Shown here: positions 36,301-44,038 of the stretch, in pieces
How the letters are laid out: the number at the start of each line of letters is the position of its first letter
How positions within the stretch are numbered: position 1 is the stretch's first letter
Assembly: GCA_907165275.2 (NCBI GenBank)
Contig: OU015652.1
Location: 12,415,001 to 12,479,000, forward strand
DNA: 64,000 nucleotides
Source: Zygaena filipendulae
Lineage: Eukaryota; Arthropoda; Insecta; Lepidoptera; Zygaenidae
Direction: 5' to 3'
The notes under the pieces: model-generated
Database searches by the model: none
What the model saw: the letters and a program-made list of their open reading frames with translations, nothing else
What the model was told of the DNA's origin: nothing
Program-made: the position numbers and the translations under genes

Positions 36301-38119
36301 ATTAAAAAGAGGTAAAGTTTGTGAGTTTGTGAATTGCAAGTTTGTGAAGTTGTATTTCTAGATCTACCGATCCCATTTTGAAAATTCTTTTACCAATAGA
36401 AAGACACATTATTTGTGAGTGTCATAGGCTTTAATGTATCCTGGATTTCTCGTAGGAACTCTGAAATTACCGCGTGTGAAACTGCGGGTGAACAGCTAGT
36501 TTTATATTATTATTTTAGGAAAATATATTTTAATGGAGAAACATTTGCGTTAATCTTAACATTTAATTAACCTATTAGTATGAAATGATGCTGACATAGA
36601 ACTTTGTCTAAGTATAAAAAACCACTTTTTAATTAAGTAATACTTTTAACCTGGTTGTTTTTTTTTAGTAGACACAATAAATAAATACAAGATTTGATAA
36701 AGAAGTTGCCTTTCAATCAAACCTGAAACAACTCAAATTGATATTATAATATGGAAAAGAAAGGAAAAGGCTTTATGTTTATTTTAAAGTTGCAAATCAG
36801 GCAAAGAAATGATTGACCACATAAATCTTCATAGAACATTTAAGCTACACGGAATTAAACTAAATCTTCGTCTAATTTCTATCTATACAATGTGATCCAC
36901 TTTCAAGTGATTCAACTGATTATTCTGTCGGATAAAAATTTTCAACTGTTTGGTGGCTCACTGGCTAGAGATTTAATTTTTTCATAATCCAGTGCATATG
37001 CAGAGTTTGAGGTCCTGTTTATTCCTTAGATAAGTTTCTGAGTAGGTAGGTACTTACTTTATTTAAATTTTGTGACTATATTAATGCTATACACATAGTG
37101 TTCACCACTTAAAGACCACAATATTGTATTATATGGTCATCAGTTGGCAAATCAATCCCAGTTAGAAACGAAAAAGAATTTACAACTACTAAAATGAATT
37201 TTCATCACACATTTCAAATTAAATATGACCTAATTTCAGAGCATGAGTGATGAAAAATATACATCAGTAGCTAAAGCTCGTTTCTATTCCTGATAGTTTG
37301 TAAAAATCTTGATGTTATACATGATACTAATATAATAATATGGCTTGTATTGCCAGACCGTCATGTAGTAGAGAAGGGAGGTTCTTTTGACCTCTGGCTA
37401 GCACTTGAGTGATGGTTATTTATATTTATCTATACTAATATTATAAAGAGGAAAGATTTGATTTTTTGTTTGTTTGTTTGTTACAATTTAACTCAAAAAC
37501 TACTGGACCAATTTCAAAAATTCTTTCACTATTAGAATGCTACATTATCCCTAAGTAACTGAGGCTATATAGTTATGCGGAATTCCCGCGGGAACTCCAA
37601 AATTATCACAAGTGAAACCGCGCGGACAGCTAGTCTATATAATGAAACTGAACAGCTAAGGCAAAAATTAGTTTAACAGCAACAATAGGAGTAATTCATT
37701 TCAGATATTTGAGGTTAGTCAGGAAGTGAAAACATTGAACAAACCTAAGAATGTACCTACAAATAGGGTGTAAGAATACCAAGATCTTTCCTTCATAATA
37801 CATATATTATGAGTTCAACATGATGCATAAAATACAAGTACCTACAAGTTTATCTAATGAAGTGTATCAATATTACTCACCCTTGCTCTTCCAGACTATC
37901 TTCAAGCTCAGCACATTTTACTTCAATCTTTCTCTTGCGTTCGTGGTCTAAAATTTCTCTGTTTGGCTGTTTGTTTGAAGCTGAATCCAGCTTAGCGATC
38001 TCCTCCTCAGTGCGATAGTTGACTGTATCTTTTGTTTTTCTTACTGTAGCCCAATTCCTTTGCACGAAGCCATTAGTTCCTGACCCTCTGGGCGTTGTCA
38101 GCCCGATGCCATTGTACAT
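8790..38119 (-). CDS. Srrm234: SRRM2/3/4-type splicing factor with Cwf21 N-terminus and eMIC C-terminus
   Basis: Eleven coding exons, in transcript order: 38119-37881, 33869-33762, 23500-23267, 22349-22286, 22164-22142 (microexon, uncertain), 20530-20404, 18255-18203, 17695-15323, 14752-14669, 13063-12980 and 8913-8790. The sum is 3513 nt, 1170 aa plus TGA, in phase throughout. The N-terminus MYNGIGLTTPRGSGTNG is nearly that of human SRRM2/yeast Cwc21. ILDHERKRK and EEQG with LPREEIAARVAAFRAK complete the Cwf21 region, which docks on Prp8/Snu114 in spliceosomes. RLRDAFGISPRFVEGTS also matches SRRM2. The middle is Lys/Ser-rich, then a huge RS exon with a decapeptide array, SLSYSPARRSPERYRD and a charged coiled region (EERDLKELTRLKEKLAQMA). 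The end is SPSFLDRRRITS plus ARKRPIPYRRPTPSS, the eMIC domain known from SRRM3/SRRM4. Role (family knowledge): nuclear splicing activator of short exons. The 5' UTR was not located. Confidence 0.9.
10208..10423. mobile_element. MITE with about 40-bp inverted ends
   Basis: ATTATGTAACTTTTGTTT at left is matched by AAACAAAAGTTACATAAT at right. TTTTTCGGTTGC and GCAACCGAAAAA extend the pairing. Non-coding interior, within the last intron of Srrm234. Confidence 0.7.
12246..12345. repeat. Dispersed repeat, copy of 4726-4812
   Basis: CCTTTCACCGCCATCCCCGT, GAAAGACGTGCTCCTAG and GCTAGACACGTAA blocks are in the same order as at 4726-4812. Confidence 0.55.
12462..12631 (-). repeat. CCCGCGGG-core repeat, 'GAGGTAAAGTTTGTGA' form
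   Basis: It starts GAGGTAAAGTTTGTGAGG, has TTTACCAGTAGAAAG and ATTTCCGCGGGAACTTC, and ends GCTGAAACCGCTGGGAGCAG. Matching copies are at 36306-36503 (same strand) and 47723-47893 (opposite strand). Confidence 0.7.
12696..12897 (-). repeat. CCCGCGGG-core repeat, 'ATACTAATATTATAAAGA' form
   Basis: It starts CTATACTAATATCATAAAGA, has a TTTGTTTGTTTGTTACGA tract, a CTGGACCGATT block and a CCGCGGGTAAAACAGCTAGT end. It lies just past eMIC exon 1 of Srrm234. Matching copies are at 37432-37636 and 47898-48083. Confidence 0.7.
12980..13063 (-). other. Srrm234: Srrm234 eMIC exon 1 (SPSFLDRRRIT)
   Basis: An 84-nt exon with acceptor CGTAG and donor GAG|GTACAC, encoding RSRSPSIPRRAGSPSFLDRR then RIT. SPSF-x-x-RRIT is the first half of the eMIC domain. 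If the donor is not used, translation runs on for about 17 residues to a TAG. It is GC-rich, unlike its flanks. Confidence 0.85.
13137..13165. repeat. (TTCG)n microsatellite
   Basis: About seven TTCG units, 74 bases from the acceptor side of eMIC exon 1. Because it is intronic on the minus strand, it reads as (CGAA)n just upstream of the exon. Confidence 0.8.
13346..13575. mobile_element. Long foldback element (230 bp)
   Basis: GTACAGTGGGCCACATAGAC at left is the reverse complement of GTCTATGTGGCCCACTGTAC at right. The pairing continues through CACCTTGTAAA, ATACTGTTTATAAAACGTCT and ATAACGTCATA-type blocks to a small loop near 13460. It would form a near-continuous hairpin of about 100 bp in the intron upstream of eMIC exon 1. 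Confidence 0.8.
13898..14130. mobile_element. Second foldback element (233 bp)
   Basis: GCCGCACTCAGAGTCGAC at left pairs with GTTGACTCTGAGTGCGGC at right. ACTTAGTTAAGTAT, AAAACTGCCGCAATCAGA and AATTGGCATTTAA blocks also pair with their complements. It is unrelated in sequence to 13346-13575 and lies in the same Srrm234 intron. Confidence 0.8.
14236..14560. mobile_element. Third inverted-repeat element with flanking direct repeats
   Basis: The inner inverted repeat is at 14339-14506 (TAGCCAAATTGCC and CTTTAATCGTTATCG pair with right-arm blocks, and TCACGTGGTCACGAAA pairs with TTTCGTAACCACGTGA). It is flanked by direct repeats near 14246 and 14517 that both read GTTCAAAAACCGCGAG, followed by TCGTAGCGC. 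A related core is at 46189-46332. Confidence 0.6.
14669..14752 (-). other. Srrm234: Srrm234 RS mini-exon
   Basis: An 84-nt exon, acceptor TTCCAG and donor TCGAG|GTGAGA, encoding only Ser/Arg/Tyr/Thr (RSSRSSSYSSSRSSR and on). Its length is a multiple of three, so skipping it would keep frame. Read-through past the donor hits TGA at once. Confidence 0.85.
15166..15230 (-). repeat. CCCGCGGG-core repeat fragment
   Basis: GATACAGAAAAATACATGAG, TTTTATCCCGGGATTCC, then CCGAAATTATCGCGG. It lies directly behind the alternative stop of the large RS exon. Confidence 0.6.
17065..17560 (-). repeat. Srrm234: 30-bp coding tandem array (RS decapeptides)
   Basis: About 16 diverged units of 10 codons within the large RS exon, pattern G-R-x-S-x-S-R-E-x-R (for example RQSASREERG, RRSASREWRG, RGSASREKRG). 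On the plus strand it shows as a 30-base period of CTGCCACG followed by CTCACGCGAGGCGCT. Confidence 0.85.
17749..17943 (+). repeat. CCCGCGGG-core repeat
   Basis: CTAGCTGTGTCCCGCGG, ACCCGCGTTAATTTCGG, CAGGAATTCCGGGATAAAAA, a CTGACAACGTGTATGCC block and a GCGTAACAGACAGACAGA end. Directly followed by another unit. Confidence 0.75.
17939..18128 (+). repeat. CCCGCGGG-core repeat, 'TTTAAGTTGGA' form
   Basis: ACTAGCTGTCCCCCGCGATT start, CTATCCTATCTTTTAAGTTG, CGTTCAGTAG, CGGACAAACAACGTGGC and a TGATTTATATATATTAAGAT tail. It abuts the previous unit head to tail, in the Srrm234 intron before the large exon. Confidence 0.75.
22142..22164 (-). other. Srrm234: Candidate 23-nt GC-AG microexon of Srrm234
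   Basis: On the minus strand, an acceptor (CCAG|ACAG or CCAGACAG|) is followed by ATGACACTTCGGTTGTC and GAAGAG, then GCAAGT, the perfect GC-type donor. With exon 4 ending at 22286 (TTG|GTATCT) this exon starts at 22164. With exon 4 ending at 22290 it starts at 22168 (27 nt). Both keep the frame into exon 6. Skipping it entirely with the 22290 donor also keeps the frame, so inclusion cannot be decided from sequence. Confidence 0.45.
22891..23073. mobile_element. MITE with about 52-bp inverted repeats
   Basis: TGGGACGCGCGTATGGGCAG at left matches, as reverse complement, CTTGCCCATAACGCGCGTTC and CA at right. GGAATGTTGTTGG and AATAAGGGCCC blocks extend the pairing. A solitary end of the same family is at 23217-23243. 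Confidence 0.75.
23217..23243. repeat. Solitary terminal repeat of the 22891-23073 MITE family
   Basis: TGTTGGTCATAGTGTATAAG then GGCCC matches the inner part of that element's right-hand repeat. It lies 24 bases beyond the donor of Srrm234 exon 3. Confidence 0.6.
23551..23695 (+). repeat. CCCGCGGG-core repeat
   Basis: ACTAGCCGTTTCACTCGCG start, TTCCCGCGGGAATTCCGGG core, a CGTGTATGCAAAATTTCATG block and a GTGAAAGCGTAACAAACA end. It starts 50 bases before the acceptor side of Srrm234 exon 3. Confidence 0.75.
24400..25110. promoter_or_regulatory. CpG-rich island
   Basis: A block dense in CG dinucleotides (for example around 24660-24800 and 24930-25070) in otherwise AT-rich intron. Such blocks in this window coincide only with exons or putative promoters. 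Confidence 0.35.
24496..24855 (-). CDS. Unidentified GC-rich open frame inside Srrm234 intron 2
   Basis: A 119-codon frame on the minus strand from ATG at 24855 to TAA, with in-frame stops just upstream. Codon third positions are mostly G/C and the composition looks protein-like, for example FERLWRGTFQAVV, LPDGLEPAIRTLLAGLKG, a run of CCCRCNC and NDEERKSMRSVIR. A possible donor (ATAAG|GTGTGC) near the end means it could be an exon rather than a whole gene. I do not recognise a family. The plus strand is also open (24521-24877), as expected for GC-rich DNA, so a CpG-rich promoter or non-coding exon is a real alternative. Confidence 0.35.
   Translation of the reverse strand: MKRGGAGSRRERNDRVVFERLWRGTFQAVVAGPQRRGRASPERAPPLAVLPADMPQQGPSTLPDGLEPAIRTLLAGLKGSCCCRCNCSAPERNVHNDNLQVCLSNDEERKSMRSVIRCA
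25503..25743 (-). mobile_element. MITE, copy 2 of the 4826-5062 family
   Basis: TGGACATAGATAAGCAATAG at left and CTTATCTGCGTCCA at right are inverted. The interior matches copy 1 in reverse, including AACATTTTTATGTTCAATAT and CGTTCTCTAACTCTCAATAA. Confidence 0.75.
26082..26240 (+). repeat. CCCGCGGG-core repeat fragments
   Basis: A tail fragment (GATGATCGGTTAAGTAG, GTGAAAGCGTAACAAAG) is followed by a head fragment at 26171 (ACTAGCTGTGCCCAGCAG to CTCGCGGGAATTTTGG). Confidence 0.6.
26638..27392. repeat. Tandem 273-bp units with poly(A) and repeat edge
   Basis: Two near-complete units begin near 26765 and 27038 (both contain TCATCAGTTCCACTTCTTCA, CGCTATAGGTGTACCTATAA and GATCCCATCATCAGATC). A degraded partial unit starts at about 26638. 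They are followed by a CGGTGAACATACAT block, 32 A residues at 27309-27340, then CATACATACAATCGAACATA and CCTCCTCCTTTTTGGAAGTC. Peptides read from it are by-products of the repeat, not genes. Confidence 0.8.
27391..27515 (+). repeat. CCCGCGGG-core repeat tail
   Basis: AGCCTATGTCATTCTCTGTACC, GGTAATCGGTTAAGCCGTGA and a CGCATTTATAATATTAGTTA end. Only the 3' half is present. Confidence 0.6.
27555..27705 (+). repeat. Degenerate retrotransposon-like tail
   Basis: AATCGCTCTATATATTGGGG, CCGTCAGTAGTTTTTAGGTT and ACAGACAGACAAG followed by GGACTTTGTTTTATGATATG resemble 43199-43385. The pattern is of the 3' tail type seen for lepidopteran non-LTR elements; the family was not established. Confidence 0.5.
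28127..28285 (-). repeat. CCCGCGGG-core repeat
   Basis: TTTGTTACGCTTTCACGTC, CGGCTCAACTGATCACC, CAGAAAAGGACATAGGGTA and ATACCCGCGGAAACATC. It lies in Srrm234 intron 2. Confidence 0.65.
30270..30452 (-). repeat. CCCGCGGG-core repeat fragments
   Basis: GAGTTCCTGCGGGAATTCCG then TCACGCGAGTAAATTTCC at about 30280-30318. A second end, TCACGCGAGTGAAACCGCGG then GGCACAGCTAGT, is at about 30421-30452. Confidence 0.6.
31198..31556. mobile_element. Possible MITE with short inverted ends
   Basis: AAAGGTCCGTTTAT at left and ATAAGCGGACCTTA at right are imperfect complements. Inside, GTGTCTGTCGGCGTCTG is partly complementary to CGCCAGACACCGACAGACAC. Non-coding. Confidence 0.4.
32097..32235 (+). repeat. 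CCCGCGGG-core repeat, diverged
   Basis: AGTATAGCTGGTCCCCCACGG start and CAAATCCATCCAGTGG end; the core is deleted. Confidence 0.5.
32640..32836 (-). repeat. CCCGCGGG-core repeat
   Basis: ACTAATATTATAAATGGGAA, CTGTCTGTCTGTCTGTTACA, CGGCTCAACCTATCATCATG, GAATTCCCGTGGGAACAC and ACCACGGGGAACAGCTAGT. A near full-length unit. Confidence 0.75.
34677..35545. repeat. Cluster of four CCCGCGGG-core repeats in mixed orientation
   Basis: Units at about 34677-34850 (+), 34855-35042 (-), 35045-35195 (-) and 35259-35545 (+). The two '-' units start with CACGTGTCACGTT-type blocks and GATGGACTCCGAAACTACTG. The last '+' unit is interrupted by a (TTA)n tract near 35470. Inverted neighbours could pair in the Srrm234 pre-mRNA, since they lie in intron 1. 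Confidence 0.75.
35746..35808. repeat. Perfect-stem short hairpin
   Basis: GCACTATTGAGAATTTTACT and ATAG at left pair with CCATAGTAAAATTCTCAATA and GTGC at right, around a loop of about 13 bases. Precursor-microRNA-like in size, though a MITE remnant is at least as likely. Confidence 0.6.
36166..36181. repeat. C16 homopolymer
   Basis: Sixteen consecutive C residues, directly after an AGCGATTTTTCGCT hairpin. Confidence 0.85.
36306..36503 (-). repeat. CCCGCGGG-core repeat, 'GAGGTAAAGTTTGTGA' form
   Basis: Same layout as 12462-12631. It ends CGCGTGTGAAACTGCGGGTG then AACAGCTAGT. Confidence 0.7.
37432..37636 (-). repeat. CCCGCGGG-core repeat, 'ATACTAATATTATAAAGA' form
   Basis: CTATACTAATATTATAAAGA, TTTGTTTGTTTGTTACAA, GGAATTCCCGCGGGAACTCC and AAACCGCGCGGACAGCTAGT. 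It lies in Srrm234 intron 1, 250 bases from exon 1. Confidence 0.75.
37881..38119 (-). other. Srrm234: Srrm234 exon 1: Cwf21-type N-terminus
   Basis: It starts ATG (AAAATGTAC context) and encodes MYNGIGLTTPRGSGTNGFVQ, with later ILDHERKRKIEVKCAELE. The donor is CAAGG|GTGAGT. This block is the hallmark of SRRM2/Cwc21 and fixes the start codon, since the family begins exactly with MYNGIGL. Confidence 0.93.
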
Positions 38120-40131
38120 TTTGATGAATTATTTATCTAAAACCGAAGCACAAATCTTACGAACCAGACAATTCGATCACACAATACCTCGAGTATTGCA
38201 TTCAACGAAAGATATACAGTCAAAGAGGTATTCGTTAGATCTATTGAATCAGAACAGATAGCATAACATTAACTTACAAATATATTTCTAGGTAATTTCT
38301 TGATTACCCAAAGATTTTATGAAAAACACCACCACACGTCCATTTTGGGTATTCTTCTTTCTGCGTATTTTTTTTATAAAATGTAGCCACTACTCACTAG
38401 CCACTCCAGTTGCCAGTTTGGTTGCCAGACGGTACCAGGTAGTATTATTTCTTTGGTTTAAATTATTCACCTACTACGGCAACATACTTAATAGTATTTT
38501 TTTTTCAGTTAATTATGTATGGATATTTGGTTATGAACAAAATTGAAACCTATAGTCTTTTTATTGTGCTTGTTGATAAATAAGCCGGTAAATCGTCAAA
38601 ATGCATCTCAATTCTCACCAATGTATTTCGATGTAAATAACTTCAGAAAAAAAAAAGAAAAAAAATCTAAATTGACTGTATGGATTTAGTTTCTTTTGCC
38701 TTCCTCGAAAGAGGTAAACTTTAAAAAATTAAAATTAACTTGACAACGTATCTTAGGTCGTAGACGGAACACGGAAAATGAACTTACTAAACTTGCACGT
38801 AGTGATTACCTTCTCTCTGCTTACTTGATTACTTCTGAAATTTCCTGGCCTGTAAACATAAAAACATAACTAATGCTTGTTATTACACTATCTCTAAGTA
38901 GTTTGTGGTTATTACTCCATTTGTGAATATTTTTATTTTATTTTATTTATTTATAATTCAGGCAGGCAGTTGAAGCAACTGATAGGTGCCTGTATCCAGT
39001 TATACACTATTTCTTATCTTACTTGGAAAATTCTTATGCGATAATAAAATACAACTTTAACGTGGTTTTTCAGTTAGTTATTTATTAGCAAATAATAGAT
39101 ACCTACTTAATTCGATCCTGTAGTAAGTAGGTACTTTCTTTAAAATAATAGTCCATGTTTATGTTTTTTGTATCCTACTAATATTATAAACTAGCTGTGC
39201 CCTGCGATTTCCGCGGTAATTTTGGAGTTCCCGCGGGAATTCCGGGATAAAAAGTACCCTATATCCTTCTCTGTACCCTGACAACGTGCATGCCAAATTT
39301 CATCCAAATCCGTTCAGCCGTTTTTGCGTGATTGAGTAATAAACATCCAAATATCCAAATTTGATAAAATTTTGTAAACATTTATAATATGGTCCAACAT
39401 AAAAGATAGGATAGTTTTTATCCCGGAATTCCCGCAGGAACTCCGGAATTAATGCGGGGAACTGCTTATCACCGTAAATTACAGCACTTTTTTCCCGAAA
39501 TTCCCGCGGGAACTCCGAAATTACCGCGGATGAAATTGCGGGGGACAGCTAGTAATTTATAAAGTTGTTGGTTGTATCAGAGAGAAGGTAATCGGTTGTA
39601 TGTTGTTGATTGTAGTAGATAGGTGTGTAAATAATATTTAATTGCTTAGTTCTTGATTTTATATTGGAAATCTCATGATTTCAAAATATATCTCGTGTTT
39701 TTTTTACTTCAATCGCGTTGCTTTGTCTATCAAGTCACACATTGTCATTGGCACAATCGTTTAAAAGTTGCCATTTAATAAAAAAGAAGAAGCAACTTAC
39801 TTGACAGTTGACAATTGACATTTGAATTGACTTACCTATCTATTTAGAAATTGGATTTTGTTTTGTGGTTTATTTTCCCGCTTGCCCTAAATTAGTTATC
39901 GAATTGGTTAGACGAAGACATAATTTATCTAACAGGTTACAGGAAATACAGGAACAGTAACTGTAATTGTTATTAATTATCTAATTCTGGAAATCCTGTT
40001 ACCAAAATCGCTCATTAATTTTCATCTATCATTTCTTCGTAACGTCGTCGGTTCACCGGCACCGGTTTGCACACATATTAAGTCTAGTTAATTTGTGCTT
40101 TGCAATAAAAGCTGATTAAAAGTCTGAAAAT
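38120..40131. promoter_or_regulatory. Shared upstream region of Srrm234 and THOC6
   Basis: A 2.0-kb head-to-head spacer between the two start codons. It must hold both promoters and 5' UTRs, but no TATA box or initiator could be assigned. It contains CCCGCGGG-core repeats at 39172-39330 and 39350-39554. Confidence 0.4.
39172..39554. repeat. Two CCCGCGGG-core repeats, inverted
   Basis: A '+' unit begins CTACTAATATTATAAACTAG then CTGTGCCCTGCG and runs to about 39330. A '-' unit with TGGTCCAACATAAAAGATAG ends GCGGGGGACAGCTAGT at 39554. Confidence 0.7.
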
Positions 40132-43100
40132 ATGTTAGATAAAATTCTTTATAATACCGTTTTATGCCAAACGATCTCTCCATGTGGTAAATACTTAGTG
40201 GCTGGAAATATTTATGGACAAATCGCAATTTTTGAGTAAGTACTAGATGAAGTCCTGCAAACAAGGAACGAACATGTATAGGTCTTAAACTCTGCGAGCA
40301 TCTATTCAGAAGAATGTATATTAGGCAAGGTGGTGGAAGCGTCGAGACTGTGCCTCGAGGTATCATAACAAACAAAAAGCCTGAAAGATTGTCTTTCTGT
40401 TAGACAAGTTCAAGTTACAACCAACTTACATTCAGAGATATGCTTCCTAGCAGGGCGGTCTGACCCGAGGGATGCAAGCGGGTGCACCAGGGCTTCATGA
40501 ACAGTGGTTAAAAATAGTGCTGCTTCATAGAAACCCTAGACAGATTAATTTAAAAACTAAAGACTACTGAAACTAATGAAAAACTATGGAAAAACATAGA
40601 ATAACTTTGCTGTAGATTAACACATAGGACACTTTTTACTCTGGGATAAATAGCCAAAGGAATTTTGAAATGTATATAAGTGAAACGGTTGTCATAATGA
40701 ATAAAGTTTATTAATTTCAAACCATAGGTTATATTAAAATGTAGTTTTTACTAATATTACAAAGAGAAAAGATTTACTCTTTGTATGTTTGTAATGGATA
40801 ATTGTTAAACACAACCTATTTTAAAAATTCTTTCAAGTATATTATATAAGCTACATTCCAAAGTACATTACATATTCCAAAGTAATATATGCTTTTAACT
40901 TTAGAATTCCCTTCAAAACTCTGAAATTACCATAGGTAACACCACAGAACAGAAAATAACAGATAGAAGGGACATCAACTTAGTAACCAGTGTCACAGGG
41001 TGATTATCACACATAAAACTATTCATCACACACTAAAACATTCATAAATAAATGTAAATGCTCTAACTTCCTTTGCAACGGTAGCGCGCCTGCCCTGCCT
41101 ACAAATCGCCATAAACACAAGAAATTGAATTGATTTACATGTCCTCTCTAGTTAATTTATTTGCTCTGTGGGTGAAACCATGAGGAATCAACAAGTTATA
41201 GAATTAATCATTTATTTTTGTATTTCTAGCCTAGACCGACTGTTAAATCCTGTGGTGGAATTGATAACACCTGATTATGACAAGCCAAAACACATTCACA
41301 CATTTGAATCAGGTGACCAGATATCCAGTCTTGCCAGCACTGAGAAGTTCCTCATCATTGGTACAGTAAGCAAAATAACAGGATGGGAGTGGAAGATGGT
41401 GCTCAGTGCAAAACTGAACAAACCCTCGTGGGTGATAAAAATACCTGTCAAATCTTCCCTAGAGGAATCAGATGTGAATAGTTTATGCTTGTCAGAAGAT
41501 CAGAGTAGGTTGTATGCAGGGTGTGCGGATAACGTCTATGTGTTTGATCTGGAAGATGGAAGATCTGTATCAACTTACAGCGGTCACTCTGATTATATTC
41601 ACAGTGTACATGGCAAGTAAGTAAATGAAACTGGTTTTCATATTTTGTAATATTATAAATGATTTTTTGCCTCTAATCGTATTATATAACATGTGATAAA
41701 ATTAAATTAACTGCAAATATTTACAAGCCTAAAAGTATATGTTATAACAAACAGGATAAGCGAAAAAATAATATTATAAGTTTGGTAGTTTTCAGAATAT
41801 GAGGAAAATAAATTCATTTGAAAAATCTACAATTACATTTACAAGGTACACAATACAGTAGCTCACTTATACGTATACAAGCCACGCACCACGCACACGG
41901 CTAGCGATGGATCAGCTGTTCAGCTCGATCGAGGTCATTGACCATAAATACCAGCGCATGTTGATGTGTGTGTAAAGCGATTGCGTGGCGAGCACCTTCA
42001 CAGGTTGTTTTCTTTTTGATTGATTAATTATTTTGTCAGGAAAAGAAGAAAAAAATTATTAACATGTTTATGACAGTGTATACTTTCAACCCTGTAAATA
42101 TTTGCAGCAAATTTTACCACATTTCATATAAGTACTAAAATATATTTAAAACACAGCTACCACTCTGAATTATATCAGGAAATCTAATACGAAATTAGTC
42201 AGTTTATGGTGAATAGACATGAGCTACAATTCCCTATGGGATTCGGAATTTCTAATGTTACAAATGGCAGAAAACAGGATTTACGATTTACATAATATTA
42301 GGTACTGGTTTGGTGACCTGAGATTTATGATTTATGAGACCTGAGTTCCGGGGCAACAAGATCCTTTGAGCCATTGAGATGTGATAGTGTAATAAACAAA
42401 TAAACTCACTTTCGGATTTATAATAGTTAGGATAGAGTTAAGATTTGCTTGCATTTGCTGTTGGATATTTTTATAAGTTGCAATGACCTTCATATTTTTC
42501 ATACTTCTCACTTTTGTGATTCTCACCTATTTTGGACTCCTTCTGACTTGAGTAACAATATATCAGTTTTTTATTGCGACTTTTTATCTCATACCAATTA
42601 CCATACAGGGCTATAGGACCATACTTGGTTAGGGGAGGAATGCGGGCAGTGACGTGAGTCTTGATGTGATGGGTTCAATCTACCCTGGGTTGCAATTCTT
42701 GCGGGCCCGAGTCCTCGTTCTGAAGACCTGTTACGTCTACGATGTCTACTTATCTTTCTTATACCATTGCACACGCACAGTTTTATCAGTTTTTATAAAT
42801 TTATATGAAACCACTTCAGGGACCAACAGATAGTATCGGCTAGTGAAGATGGATTTGTTTACATATGGGACACCCGCACAAGCAAGAGTCAGAACAAACT
42901 AGAACCTCACGCCAACAGCAAGGTCAGTCGACCTGAAATAGGCAAGTGGGTTGGCTCAGCTACTTTGGGAGATGACTGGATTGTAAGTATATTTCATTAG
43001 AATTTATTTAATATAGACAAGACAGAGATAGACATAGACTTATTTTAAGATAGACAATACAGACGAAAAGAAAGCTTTTCTCTTTGCTAGTTTGTGTGAT

Positions 43101-43868
43101 TGCAATTTTTTCAGAAACTACACTACCAATTCATAAAATTAACTTTTTACTAAGATAATTTATTTCATGATTTTGGTAGTTAGATTAAAGATTAGACACT
43201 AGCTGCCCCGCGATCCCCCCGGAATTCCAGGATCAAATATAGATATAAAAATAAACCTTCCTCATAAATCACTCTATCTATTGGTGAAAACTGCCTGAAA
43301 ATCTAGTTTTAAAGATCTAAGCATACATAGGGACAGACAGACAATGGAAAGCGACTTTGTTTTATACTTTGTAGTGTATTTTCTTTCTTTCTTCTTTCTT
43401 TTTCTACTTAAATACTATGTAGTGGAATATCTGAAAGGGTTATCTCATTAAGAGTTGTGAAAGTGATTATTCATACTAGTTAATTATGTAAGATCATTCC
43501 GTAACTTGTGTGAAGTCTTAATTTATGTTTAGCAATTGTTTTCTCAGATTTGCGGCGGCGGTCCGAGGCTAGCGCTGTGGCACCTTCGCACCCTGGACGC
43601 CGTGACAGTGTTCGACATCCCTGACCGAGGTATCCACGTTTCCTTCTTCCACGACGACTGCGTGGTCGCCGGCGGCGCGGCGAAGCACCTGTACCAGCTG
43701 AACTACGCCGGAGATATAAAAGTGGAGATACCCGTATCCGCCACAACTGTCTACTCGGCCGTCCTCAGAACCGAGCCAAACAAGTTGCTCGCCATCGCTG
43801 GCTCCAGCCCGCAGATCGATCTGTGTACCACGTTCAACTATAGGGATCAGATCTTGCATTTCCGGTGA
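40132..43868 (+). CDS. THOC6: THO complex subunit 6 (WD-repeat protein)
   Basis: Exons 40132-40235, 41230-41616, 42820-42982 and 43548-43868; 975 nt, 324 aa plus TGA, in phase at all three GT-AG junctions. Human THOC6 is about 341 aa. The N-terminus [20 protein letters not shown] matches the THOC6 pattern (SPCGRYLAAGNNYGRIAVF as I recall it). WD-type units are visible: [20 protein letters not shown] with [11 protein letters not shown], then [17 protein letters not shown], then [17 protein letters not shown] and [15 protein letters not shown]. Known role: a peripheral subunit of the nuclear THO/TREX complex coupling transcription and splicing to mRNA export. Exon 4 is notably GC-rich at the third position. 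It is head to head with Srrm234 and tail to tail with the SH3 gene. Confidence 0.92.
40978..41098 (+). repeat. Dispersed repeat, copy 2 of 1798-2004
   Basis: Same ordered blocks as 1798-2004, shortened. It lies in THOC6 intron 1. Confidence 0.5.
43199..43385 (+). repeat. Retrotransposon-like tail with CCCGCGGG-type edge
   Basis: ACTAGCTGCCCCGCG start, AAATCACTCTATCTATTGG, GGGACAGACAGACAATGG and a GACTTTGTTTTATACTTTG end. It lies in THOC6 intron 3 and resembles 27555-27705. Confidence 0.55.
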
Positions 43869-43934
43869 TTGTAACTTCTTTACTAAGTTTCTATTAAAAG
43901 TGTATACCAAACGAAAAAGCAAGTCGCATTCTCT

Positions 43935-43940
43935 TTTATT
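43935..43940 (-). promoter_or_regulatory. Candidate poly(A) signal of the SH3 gene
   Basis: AATAAA on the minus strand, about 100 bases past the SH3-gene stop and inside the 3' region of THOC6. Confidence 0.4.
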
Positions 43941-43969
43941 TCGTAACAATTTCACTAAATTACAACATG

Positions 43970-43975
43970 AATAAA
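43970..43975 (+). promoter_or_regulatory. Candidate poly(A) signal of THOC6
   Basis: AATAAA (followed by TAAA) about 100 bases after the THOC6 stop. Confidence 0.45.
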
Positions 43976-44038
43976 ATAAATTAGCGATAGTATATTTAAA
44001 TGATAATGAGTTTTAAACGGTCGGCGCAAGATACAAAA

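Noticed and set aside
42600..42740. Possible tRNA-derived SINE (GGTTCAATCTACCC resembles a B box)
   Set aside because: No matching A box at the right distance, and no cloverleaf could be drawn.
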